Positions 7,201-14,132 are shown, counted from the first letter of the stretch. The stretch: 17,621 bases of DNA from CAZWVM01 sp964637705 (GCA_964637705.1 CAZWVM010000065.1:1-17621); one strand, 5' to 3'. Notes: generated by a model not told the origin, from the sequence alone. Numbers and translations are program-made.

Positions 7201-8169
7201 ATGAGTCGGTATCAGGGGAAGACGATTCTCGTGACGGGGTCGGCGGGCTTCATCGGCAGCCACCTCTGCGACCGCCTGCTCGAAGCCGGAGCGCGTCGGG
7301 TCATCGGGCTGGACAACCTGGTGGCGGGTTCGCGTGTCAACATGGAGGGGGCGCTCCAGCAGAGCGCATTCGAGTTCGTGCAGGGCGACGTGCGCGATGC
7401 CGGGTTGATGAACCAGTTGATCGCCGACGTCGACGTCGTCTTTCACCTGGCCGCCTCCAAGCTCGTCGTCAGCCGCAACAACCCCCTGATCGACCTCGAG
7501 ACCAACATCGTCGGCACCTTCAACATCCTCTCCGCGGCCCGCGGACGCAACGTGCGCGTCGTGTATGCCTCGACGGGCTCGACCCTGGGATCGAGCGAGA
7601 AGCCGATGGAGGAGGGACATGTCAAGAGGCCGACCACGCTGTACGGGATCTCCAAGGGGACGGCGGAGGAATACTGCCTCTTCTTCTCCCGCGAGTTCGG
7701 CCTGAAGACGACGATCATCCGCTACTTCCACGTCTACGGCCCGCGCCAGGATTACGACGGAGCCGCCGGCGTCATCAACATCTTCCTCTCCCGCGCCCTG
7801 CGCGGCCTGCCCCTCTACGTGCACGGCTCCGGCGAGCAGATCCGCTGCTTCACCTACGTTCTCGACGACGTCGCGGCCACGATGTTTCTGGGCGAACACG
7901 AGGAGACGGTGGGGGAGATCTACCACGTCGCCTCGACCGTGCGCATGAAGGTCGTCGACCTCGCGCGCGTCATCCGCGACAAGTACGGGGTGAAGGGCGT
8001 GGAGGTGGTTCACGACGAGGCACGGCCGGGCGAGAACCTGAGGCCGGTGCCGACAACGGAGAAGATCGAGGCCTTGGGATTCCAGGTTCACACCGAATTC
8101 GACGCGGGACTGGAGACCACCCGGCGGTGGATCGAAACCGACCTGAGGCGCCGCGGAATCCTCGCTTGA
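7201..8169 (+). CDS. NAD-dependent sugar epimerase/dehydratase (extended SDR)
   Basis: This 322-aa protein has the Rossmann motif G13-S-A-G16-F-I-G19 followed by S-H, an Asp at the end of beta-2 (G-L-D-N) selecting NAD, the catalytic Y148-G-I-S-K152 (YxxxK) and a Ser/Thr-rich strand at 124-127 (S-T-G-S). R-Y-F-H-V-Y-G-P-R-Q and the downstream substrate-binding region match UDP-glucose 4-epimerase and NDP-sugar 4,6-dehydratase relatives. The exact reaction, epimerisation or dehydration, cannot be fixed from sequence; UDP-hexose 4-epimerisation is the best guess. A strong GGAGGAG Shine-Dalgarno ends 3 nt before the ATG, so this cistron is well translated within the operon. Its stop overlaps the next start. 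Confidence 0.88.
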   Translation: MSRYQGKTILVTGSAGFIGSHLCDRLLEAGARRVIGLDNLVAGSRVNMEGALQQSAFEFVQGDVRDAGLMNQLIADVDVVFHLAASKLVVSRNNPLIDLETNIVGTFNILSAARGRNVRVVYASTGSTLGSSEKPMEEGHVKRPTTLYGISKGTAEEYCLFFSREFGLKTTIIRYFHVYGPRQDYDGAAGVINIFLSRALRGLPLYVHGSGEQIRCFTYVLDDVAATMFLGEHEETVGEIYHVASTVRMKVVDLARVIRDKYGVKGVEVVHDEARPGENLRPVPTTEKIEALGFQVHTEFDAGLETTRRWIETDLRRRGILA

Positions 8170-8915
8170 TCGGAAATCTCAAGGTCATCGCGCTCGCGCC
8201 GGCCTTCAACGAGCCCCGAAAGATCGAGAAGGTCGTTTCCGGAATGCCCCGCGACGTCGTGGACGAGGTCGTGGTGGTGAACGACGGTTCCACGGACCGC
8301 ACGCCCGAGGAGGCGGCCGCGGCGGGCGCGACCGTCATCAGCCACGAACGGCGCCGCGGGATCGGCCTCGCCATCCGCACCGGGTTCCGTTACGCCCTGG
8401 AGCAGAAGGCCGACATCGTCGTCGTGCTCGCCGGCAACGCCAAGGACAATCCCGCCGACATCCCCCGGCTCTGCGCGCCGATCGTCGAGGGAAAGGCGCT
8501 CTTCGTGCAGGGCTCCCGCTACCTCGAGGGGACGCGCTACGATCCGACCCTGAACACCCCCCTGCACCGCCGCGTCGTGACGCGTGTCTACCCGGTGCTC
8601 GTGCAGATCGCCGTCTTCCTGAGGACCCTGCGGTGGCGTCGCATCACGGAGTCCACAAGCGGGTTCCGTGCCATTCACTGCAGCGTCCTGGAGGACAAGC
8701 GGATCGACCTCGACCAACCCTGGCTTGTCGGACCCCTGGAATACTATCTCTACATCAAGATCCACATGCTCGGCGTTCCCTACGCCGAGGTCGCGACGAA
8801 GAAGATCTACCCGGCGGGCGTTCCCTACCACCAGTACACGAAAGTCCGTCCCGGACGCGACTGGATCCCGCGTCTCCTCCCGCTCCTCTACCTCACGCTC
8901 GGGATCAAGAAGTGA
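8166..8915 (+). CDS. GT2 glycosyltransferase, polyprenyl-phosphate sugar transferase type
   Basis: This 249-aa GT-A enzyme resembles the DPM1-like branch of GT2. It shows the N-terminal V-I-A-L-A-P-A-F-N-E, V-V-V-N39-D-G-S-T-D44, R-R-G-I-G-L-A-I-R-T-G and a C-terminal amphipathic end without real membrane spans. Such enzymes build polyprenyl-phosphate sugars on the cytoplasmic face. Where the family usually has D-x-D it reads A-G-N-A-K-D94-N-P, so metal binding may differ. I choose the TTG at 8166, which overlaps the epimerase stop (TTGA), because the family motif begins right after it. A GTG at 8127 would add 13 residues inside the epimerase. The 4-nt overlap implies translational coupling. 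Confidence 0.82.
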   Translation: MIGNLKVIALAPAFNEPRKIEKVVSGMPRDVVDEVVVVNDGSTDRTPEEAAAAGATVISHERRRGIGLAIRTGFRYALEQKADIVVVLAGNAKDNPADIPRLCAPIVEGKALFVQGSRYLEGTRYDPTLNTPLHRRVVTRVYPVLVQIAVFLRTLRWRRITESTSGFRAIHCSVLEDKRIDLDQPWLVGPLEYYLYIKIHMLGVPYAEVATKKIYPAGVPYHQYTKVRPGRDWIPRLLPLLYLTLGIKK

Positions 8916-8955
8916 GGATCTCGCGCCGCGAAGCCCCCGTCCGAGGTGCCTCGCC

Positions 8956-10812
8956 GTGTGCGGGATAGCCGGTCTCTTCAGCGCCCGCGGCCCGGTCGAG
9001 GAGGCCGTGGTCCGATCGATGCAGGAGAGCATGATTCACCGCGGGCCCGACGGCGAGGGGTTCTTCTCGCGCGCGGGGCTCGCGATGGGCATGAGGCGGC
9101 TCGCGATCATCGATCGCGAGGGCGGCAGCCAGCCGGTCCATAACGAGGCGTGCGACGTCGCCGTCGTCTACAACGGCGAGATCTACAACCACCGGGAACT
9201 CCAGCGGGAACTCGAGGCGAAGGGGCACACGTTCAGGAGTTACGTGGACACGGAGGTGATTGTTCACCTCTACGAGGAGGAGGGGCCGGATTTCGTCAAG
9301 CGGCTGGACGGCATGTTCGCCTTCTCGCTCTGGGACGAGAAGAGAAAGACGCTCCTCCTCGCCCGCGACCGCTTCGGCGTCAAGCCGCTCTTCATCGCCG
9401 GCGACGGTGAGCGTCTCGCGTGGGCCTCGGAGCTGAACGCGTTGCTCTGCGATCCCTCCATCCCGCGCGACCTCGACTGGGAGGCGATGGAGGTCTATCT
9501 CGCGCTCTATTACATCCCTTCCCCGCGCACGATCTACCGCGCGATCCGGTGCCTGCCGCCGGCCCACGTGATGATCCTCGGCGACGGGCGCGTCGAGACG
9601 CGCCGCTACTGGTCGCCGCGATTCGGGGGGTGCGCGCTGGAAGGGGAGGAACTCTGCGAGGCGATCCGCGAACGGCTCGCGAAGGCGGTGAAGGGAACCC
9701 TGGAATCGGAGGTTCCGCTCGGGGTCTTCCTTTCCGGCGGGCTCGATTCCACCGCCATCGCGGGTTTCGCGACCGAGGCGCTCGGCCGCCTGCGCACCTT
9801 CACACTCGGATTCGACGCGGAGCGGAGCTACGACGAACGCCCCCTGGCCGAGAGCGTGGCGAAGCGTTACGGGACGGAGCACGTCCCGATCGTTCTGAAA
9901 CCGTCGGAGGTCGCGCCGATCCTCGAGAATCTCGTCGGCGTCTACGGCCAGCCCTTCGGCGACTGGTCGGCGGTCGTCAATTACCGGATCGCAGAGGAGG
10001 CCGCTCGGACGACGACCGTGATCCTGCGCGGCGACGGCGGCGACGAGCTTTTCGGCGGGTATCCCACTCTCGTCGCGAGCCGTTTCGTTTCGCGCTATCT
10101 CGCCCTGCCCGCGCCCCTGCGCCATGCCGCGCGGCAGATCGTCGAGAGCCTGCCGGCTTCGGAGAAGTACATGTCGCTCGATTTCAAGCTGAAACGCTTC
10201 GTGGCCGGTATCCGGGAACCGGTCGAGGCGGCGCACCTGGGGTGGAAGGAGATCTTCAGCCGCGAGGAACGGGTGCGGATCTGCCCCGGGGTGCGGACAA
10301 ACGAGGGCGAGATCTTCCGGTCAATCTCGGCTCCGCTGTTGGACGAGGTGCGCGGCGAGGAACTGCTCGACCGGTTGATGTACATCGACCTGAGGGTATT
10401 CCTGGAGGGGTGCGGCCTGATCACCTCGGACCACGTCGCCATGGCGCACACGATAGAGACCCGCGTCCCGTTTCTCACCAACGAGATCGCGGATTTCGCC
10501 CTCTCCATCCCGGCGCGGTGGAAGGTCAAGGGATTGACGACCAAGCACATTTTCCGCCGCGCCATGACCCGCATCCTGCCCAGAGAGCTCCTGGCCGCCC
10601 CGAAGCGCGGCTTCGTCATGCCCGGCGCTTCGTGGCTGAAGGGGCCGCTCAGGGATTTCGTCGAGGAGAATCTCCTCGAGGCTCCCGCGTGGATCGATCG
10701 CGACGCGGCGCGGGCGGTCTGGAACGCGCACCTTTCCGGCGGAAAGGACGCGACGCGCCCGATGAGCGCCCTGGTCAACCTGATCCTCTGGTCCCGAAAG
10801 GGGACACTCTGA
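8956..10812 (+). CDS. asnB: Glutamine-hydrolysing asparagine synthetase-like amidotransferase
   Basis: This 618-aa protein has an N-terminal Ntn glutaminase domain: after processing, nucleophile Cys2 (C-G-I-A-G-L-F), R29-G-P-D-G33 and N73-G-E-I-Y-N-H79. The C-terminal synthetase domain carries the ATP pyrophosphatase loop S260-G-G-L-D-S265 and G-D-G-G-D-E-L-F-G-G-Y. Classical AsnB makes Asn from Asp using Gln and ATP. Many homologues in polysaccharide loci, including the exosortase-linked type, have unproven amidation substrates. Its place after an epimerase and two glycosyltransferases favours a glycan role here, by inference. The GTG start is fixed by the invariant Cys2. GAGG lies ~9 nt upstream; the gap from the GT2 stop is 40 nt. 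The last codons (K-G-T-L-stop) come from the palindromic repeat. Confidence 0.9.
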   Translation: MCGIAGLFSARGPVEEAVVRSMQESMIHRGPDGEGFFSRAGLAMGMRRLAIIDREGGSQPVHNEACDVAVVYNGEIYNHRELQRELEAKGHTFRSYVDTEVIVHLYEEEGPDFVKRLDGMFAFSLWDEKRKTLLLARDRFGVKPLFIAGDGERLAWASELNALLCDPSIPRDLDWEAMEVYLALYYIPSPRTIYRAIRCLPPAHVMILGDGRVETRRYWSPRFGGCALEGEELCEAIRERLAKAVKGTLESEVPLGVFLSGGLDSTAIAGFATEALGRLRTFTLGFDAERSYDERPLAESVAKRYGTEHVPIVLKPSEVAPILENLVGVYGQPFGDWSAVVNYRIAEEAARTTTVILRGDGGDELFGGYPTLVASRFVSRYLALPAPLRHAARQIVESLPASEKYMSLDFKLKRFVAGIREPVEAAHLGWKEIFSREERVRICPGVRTNEGEIFRSISAPLLDEVRGEELLDRLMYIDLRVFLEGCGLITSDHVAMAHTIETRVPFLTNEIADFALSIPARWKVKGLTTKHIFRRAMTRILPRELLAAPKRGFVMPGASWLKGPLRDFVEENLLEAPAWIDRDAARAVWNAHLSGGKDATRPMSALVNLILWSRKGTL

Positions 10813-10857
10813 CACAATGACACAGCTCAGCTGTGTCATTGTGTCAGAGTGTCCCCT
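10799..10857. repeat. Perfect 59-bp palindrome (29-bp arms, 1-nt centre)
   Basis: Bases 10799-10827 are the exact reverse complement of 10829-10857, with a single C at 10828. The arm carries the core GGGACACTCTGACACA (10801-10816) and its inverted copy (10840-10855). It lies between the convergent asnB and minus-strand coiled-coil genes and provides the last codons and stop of asnB. No T-run follows on either strand, so it is not a textbook intrinsic terminator, although the hairpin could stop transcription or protect mRNA 3' ends from both sides. A partial copy is at 12599-12619. The form resembles REP/MITE-type dispersed palindromes, but no transposase is in the window. Confidence 0.9.
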
Positions 10858-10865
10858 CCGTTCGG

Positions 10866-11465
10866 CTATCGGCGGATGAGGTGCATGCGGCGGCGGAGGA
10901 AGTCCCCGGTCGAGTTCGCGTAGGTCTCTTCGCAGGCCGGCCCCAATCCGGCGTTCTGGGCCATCGCCATCACGACTGTCTCGAGCCCCTGGATGCGCGT
11001 GGCGTCCATCACGGCGCGTTGGACCAGTTCGCGGAGAAGGTTCTCCATCTCGCGCGCATGCCGCCTGACGGCCTCGAGTTCGCCCTGGATCCTCGTCACG
11101 GACTCTTCTGATGCCACCGTGACCTTGCGCGGCGGCGCGGTTGAGGGGGACGCATGGGAGGAGGGGACCGCGGAGTATGCGGGAGCGGACCGTCCGTGAG
11201 CGGCAGTGGCTCCGTGCGCCGTTGTCATGACTTCCGGCGACTCGAGCTCACGGTAGACCTGGTCGAGACCCTGGCGGCGGATGGAAGCACGGGAGAAGAC
11301 GGCCCGTGCCTTCGAGAAGTCGATCGCGCCCGACGCGAGTCCTTCCGCGATCTGCTCAAGCTTGCGGCGGTCCGTGCTGTTGTTCATCGCCTGAATGTAA
11401 CCCCGCGCGCCGAGCAGTTCCCGTGCCCATTCGTGGATGTATTGCGGCCATTGAGTGACGCTCAT
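10866..11465 (-). CDS. Coiled-coil protein of unknown function
   Basis: I do not recognise this 199-aa protein. It begins MSVTQWPQYIHEWARELLG, has a helical N-terminal half (~1-75), an Ala/Ser/Pro/His-rich linker (~78-115), and a charged, heptad-like helix (~118-175; E-S-V-T-R-I-Q-G-E-L-E-A-V-R-R and M-E-N-L-L-R-E-L-V-Q-R) likely to form a coiled coil. It has no signal peptide or membrane span. The sequence reads as real protein rather than a frame shadow, and no competing plus-strand gene covers it. The ATG at 11465 has no Shine-Dalgarno but a GATAAT box lies 6 nt before it. It converges on asnB across the palindrome and diverges from apbE. The layout (helical head, linker, coiled coil) loosely recalls granule-associated or scaffold proteins, but no function is assigned. 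Confidence 0.65.
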   Translation of the reverse strand: MSVTQWPQYIHEWARELLGARGYIQAMNNSTDRRKLEQIAEGLASGAIDFSKARAVFSRASIRRQGLDQVYRELESPEVMTTAHGATAAHGRSAPAYSAVPSSHASPSTAPPRKVTVASEESVTRIQGELEAVRRHAREMENLLRELVQRAVMDATRIQGLETVVMAMAQNAGLGPACEETYANSTGDFLRRRMHLIRR

Positions 11466-11471
11466 GATCCG

Positions 11472-11477
11472 ATTATC
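11472..11477 (-). promoter_or_regulatory. -10-like box of the coiled-coil gene, leaderless geometry
   Basis: On the minus strand GATAAT lies exactly six bases before the ATG at 11465, the same spacing as for the PilZ-like paralog B. No good -35 is seen. A CGGAC/GTCCG dyad (11478-11490) adjoins it upstream and could be an operator. Confidence 0.3.
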
Positions 11478-11561
11478 GGACGGGTGTCCGGTTTGCATGA
11501 GTGGTTTGAAGCCTGAGAAGCTGAAAGTTAGGTCGTGGGGGAAGCGCGGGAAGACCTTCGG

Positions 11562-11570
11562 TGCTATGAT
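11562..11570 (+). promoter_or_regulatory. Extended -10 of apbE, leaderless geometry
   Basis: TGCTATGAT is a TGn-extended -10 whose hexamer TATGAT (11565-11570) matches consensus at five of six positions. It ends 7 nt before the ATG at 11578, and no Shine-Dalgarno is present. If used, transcription starts at or next to that ATG. This argues against the alternative ATG at 11566, which lies inside the -10 box. Confidence 0.42.
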
Positions 11571-11577
11571 CACCGGC

Positions 11578-12615
11578 ATGTTCTCGAAACGACTCACGCG
11601 GATCCTGCCGATCGTTCTTCTCCTTGTCGTCCTCGCCGCCGTCCTGACCTCGCGGCAGCAGCCCGCGGTTCGGCCGGGCGTGGCGCAGCGGGAACTCGCG
11701 ACGATGGGGACCTTCCTGAGAATCACGGTCGTGCCGGACGGCCCATCCGCCGATGAGGCCATCGACGAGGCCTGTCGCGAGGTTCAGCGCCTGAACGACG
11801 AGTATTCCTCATACGATTCGCGCAGCCTCCTTTCCCGCGTCAACGCGGCCGGTGACTCGGGGTTCGAGGTGACCGACGAATTCATCGAACTCCTCGCCGC
11901 CGCCGACCGGATGTGGAATCGAACCGGCGGCCGCTTCGACGTCACCGTGGGGCCCCTGATGAGACTGTGGGGGTTCGAGCGACGGCAGGGGCGGGTCCCG
12001 TCCCCCGATTCGATCGCAGCGGTCCTCCCGTCGGTCGGTTTCGAGAAGGTTCGGGTCGAGGGAAACCGGGTGATTCTGACCCGACCCGGCATGGGTCTCG
12101 ATTTCGGCTCCCTCGTCAAGGGCTATGCCGTCGACCGTGCCGCCGCCATCCTGAGGCAACACGGCTTCCAGGATTATCTCGTCGATCTCGGCGGAAACAT
12201 GTACGCCTCGGGAGAGAATGCCGAGGGGCGCCCCTGGCGGATCGGAATTCGCGATCCGAGGAACGCGGGAACCGTTGTCGGCGCCGTCGAACTCTCGAAC
12301 GAGGGGATCGCGACGAGCGGCGATTACGAGAGGATGTTCATGCACGAGGGGAGACGCTACGCCCATATCGTCGATCCGAAAACGGGATACCCGGTGGAAG
12401 AGATGGCGGCGACGACGGTCATCTGCAGAAATGCCTTCCTGGCCGATCTCTACTCAACCTCGTGCTTCCTGGCCGGCCCGGAAGCGGACTTGTCGCTTTC
12501 GTCGGAATTGCTGGGCGTTATCTTCGGCCTGAGCCGAAGCAACTCGCCCGACTCGATTTCATGGGTCGTTTCCGAAGCGTTTCGAGCTCGCCTCGTCGAA
12601 AAAGGGACACTCTGA
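11578..12615 (+). CDS. apbE: FAD:protein FMN transferase ApbE, membrane-anchored
   Basis: ApbE transfers FMN from FAD to a Thr side chain of Rnf/Nqr subunits outside the cytoplasm. This 345-aa protein has an N-terminal membrane anchor (residues 9-25, no lipobox Cys). Family motifs follow: A-T-M-G-T45, G-G-R-F-D-V-T-V-G-P-L (118-128), D-F-G-S-L-V-K-G-Y-A-V-D (175-186), D-L-G-G-N207, G-I-A-T-S-G-D-Y-E-R, H-I-V-D-P-K-T-G-Y-P-V, and D290-L-Y-S-T294 matching the Mg-ligand pair. Its targets are very likely RnfD and RnfG encoded just downstream. The start is chosen from the extended -10 that overlaps the next ATG upstream. The final residues K-G-T-L and the stop come from a partial repeat copy, so the original C-terminus may have been replaced. 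Confidence 0.92.
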   Translation: MFSKRLTRILPIVLLLVVLAAVLTSRQQPAVRPGVAQRELATMGTFLRITVVPDGPSADEAIDEACREVQRLNDEYSSYDSRSLLSRVNAAGDSGFEVTDEFIELLAAADRMWNRTGGRFDVTVGPLMRLWGFERRQGRVPSPDSIAAVLPSVGFEKVRVEGNRVILTRPGMGLDFGSLVKGYAVDRAAAILRQHGFQDYLVDLGGNMYASGENAEGRPWRIGIRDPRNAGTVVGAVELSNEGIATSGDYERMFMHEGRRYAHIVDPKTGYPVEEMAATTVICRNAFLADLYSTSCFLAGPEADLSLSSELLGVIFGLSRSNSPDSISWVVSEAFRARLVEKGTL

Positions 12616-12619
12616 CACA
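12599..12619 (+). repeat. Partial copy of the palindrome arm at the apbE stop
   Basis: The 16-bp core GGGACACTCTGACACA recurs exactly at 12604-12619, preceded by AAAAA; the copy at asnB has AAAG in that place. It lies in the same orientation and the same reading frame as the left arm at asnB, so both genes end K-G-T-L-stop. Similarity fades after the core (TTGAC versus ATGAC), and no inverted second arm follows. Confidence 0.8.
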
Positions 12620-12725
12620 GTTGACGGGATCAGGAATCGGAACCGTATTTCGAAAAATGATCCAAAGCTTAGAACGATCGTAACACGCTAAAATACAGGC
12701 AAATACGCGACGTCTGTAAAGTGCC

Positions 12726-12753
12726 TTTGCATATTGTGAATCTGTGGTACAAT
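12726..12753 (+). promoter_or_regulatory. Candidate promoter of the rnf operon
   Basis: TTTGCA (12726-12731) and the extended -10 TGGTACAAT (hexamer 12748-12753, five of six to consensus) are 16 nt apart in an AT-richer gap before rnfC. The expected start near 12760 gives a leader of ~55 nt with a 6-bp hairpin (12777-12792) ahead of the Shine-Dalgarno. The TTGTGAA...TACAA dyad at 12734-12752 overlaps the -10 and is discussed as a possible redox operator. Confidence 0.45.
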
Positions 12754-12815
12754 CACTCTTGAATTCATTGATGACTTCGGCGCTGTCGCCGAGCGATGAC
12801 ACAGGAAGAAGACTC

Positions 12816-14132
12816 ATGAACGGTTTTGCGGGCGGCGTTCATCCCCCCGAATCCAAGCGAACGGCGGGGCAGTCGATCGAGACCGCCCCGTTGCCCGGCA
12901 AGGTGATTCTGCCGCTCTCCCAGCACACCGGCAGTCCCTCAAAGCCGCTCGTCAAGCCGAAGGATACGGTCAAGGCCGGCCAGAAGATCGCCGAGTCTTC
13001 CGGGTTCATCTCTTCGACGCTCCACGCCTCGATCTCGGGAAAGATCACCGCCATCGACCACTTCATTTCGCCCTCGGGACTGGCGACCGAAGCGATCGTC
13101 ATCGAGTCGGACGGCGCCGACGAGAAGGAGGCGGCGACACCGCGCGACTGGCGGGCGATCGAACCTGCCGAGATCGCTCGCATCGTGAGCGAGAGCGGTA
13201 TCGTGGGCCTGGGCGGGGCCGCCTTCCCGACCCATGTCAAGCTCTCGCCTCCGAAGGACAAGCCGATCGACACCGTGATCCTGAACGGTTGCGAGTGCGA
13301 ACCCTGTCTGACCTGTGATCACCGGGTGATGCTGGAGTCGCCGGGGGGAATCGTCGAAGGACTTGCAATCCTCATGAAGGCGCTGAACGTCGGGCGAGGG
13401 ATCATCGCGATCGAGGACAACAAGCCGGACGCGGCGAGAGCCGTCGCCGAGGCCGCCGCGAAGTCGGATGCGGCCGGCGGCATCCGCGTTGCGACGGTCA
13501 GGACGAAGTATCCCCAGGGCGCGGAGAAGCAGTTGATCAAGTCGGCCGTCAACCGCGAGGTGCCCTCGGGCGGCCTGCCCATGCACGCCGGAGTCTCGGT
13601 CCAGAACGTCCAGACCGCCCTCGCGGTGCGCGAGGCCGTCGCATGCGGGAAACCCCTCTACGAGCGCGTCCTGACCGTGACCGGCAACGTCGCGGAATCG
13701 CGCAATCTCCGGGTTCGCCTCGGGACCCCGGTCTCCGAGATCGTCGCGCATTGCGGCGGCCTGCGCGAGAAGACCGCGAAGGTCGTCTCGGGCGGCCCGA
13801 TGATGGGCGCGACCCTCTTCTCGCTCGACGTGCCCGTCACCAAGGGCATGTCCGGGATCGTCGCCCTGACGGAATCCGAGGCCCGGGCCTTCGAGCCTAC
13901 GCCCTGCATTCGCTGCGGTCGTTGCATCTCCGCCTGCCCGATGGCCCTCTCGCCCACCGTCATCGCGAGGTGGGTCGAGACGAAGGGTGCGGAGAGCGGA
14001 GAGCGCGTGAAGGGTCTGCACGTGATGGACTGCATCGAGTGCGCCTCCTGCGCCTACGAGTGTCCGGCCCGGATCGAACTCGTTTCCTGGATGAAACTCG
14101 GCAAGATCGCGGCGCGGAAGGTGAAACCGTGA
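12816..14132 (+). CDS. rnfC: Rnf complex subunit C (NADH/FMN and Fe-S subunit)
   Basis: RnfC is the peripheral subunit that exchanges electrons with NAD(H) in the ion-pumping ferredoxin:NAD+ oxidoreductase. The 438-aa product begins M-N-G-F-A-G-G-V-H-P-P-E-S-K, the family hallmark. It then has a lipoyl-like hammerhead (P-G-K-V-I-L-P-L ... I-S-G-K-I-T), a Gly-rich nucleotide/FMN region (G-I-V-G-L-G-G-A-A-F-P-T), an SLBB-like region, and two [4Fe-4S] motifs: C364/C367/C370/C374 and C406/C409/C412/C416. An AGGAAG Shine-Dalgarno 7-8 nt upstream supports the ATG at 12816 over an in-frame ATG at 12771. It is the first gene of the operon; the stop overlaps the rnfD start. Confidence 0.95.
   Translation: MNGFAGGVHPPESKRTAGQSIETAPLPGKVILPLSQHTGSPSKPLVKPKDTVKAGQKIAESSGFISSTLHASISGKITAIDHFISPSGLATEAIVIESDGADEKEAATPRDWRAIEPAEIARIVSESGIVGLGGAAFPTHVKLSPPKDKPIDTVILNGCECEPCLTCDHRVMLESPGGIVEGLAILMKALNVGRGIIAIEDNKPDAARAVAEAAAKSDAAGGIRVATVRTKYPQGAEKQLIKSAVNREVPSGGLPMHAGVSVQNVQTALAVREAVACGKPLYERVLTVTGNVAESRNLRVRLGTPVSEIVAHCGGLREKTAKVVSGGPMMGATLFSLDVPVTKGMSGIVALTESEARAFEPTPCIRCGRCISACPMALSPTVIARWVETKGAESGERVKGLHVMDCIECASCAYECPARIELVSWMKLGKIAARKVKP

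Noticed and set aside
5823..8091. Minus-strand open frames antisense to the GT39-like and epimerase genes
   Set aside because: Arg/Gly/Glu-rich frame shadows with no domains; the plus-strand genes carry clear family motifs.
11566..11577. Alternative apbE ATG four codons upstream
   Set aside because: It lies within the extended -10 box TGCTATGAT, so it would not be in the transcript if that promoter is used; no ribosome site supports it.
10799..12619. Composite transposon bounded by the repeat copies and carrying the coiled-coil gene and apbE
   Set aside because: The downstream copy is only a partial arm, no transposase or target duplication is visible, and apbE belongs functionally with rnf. 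Kept only as a remark in the repeat finding.
12771..12815. Earlier in-frame ATG for rnfC, adding 15 residues
   Set aside because: No Shine-Dalgarno precedes it, the added residues do not fit the RnfC N-terminus, and the ATG at 12816 has AGGAAG and the family start.
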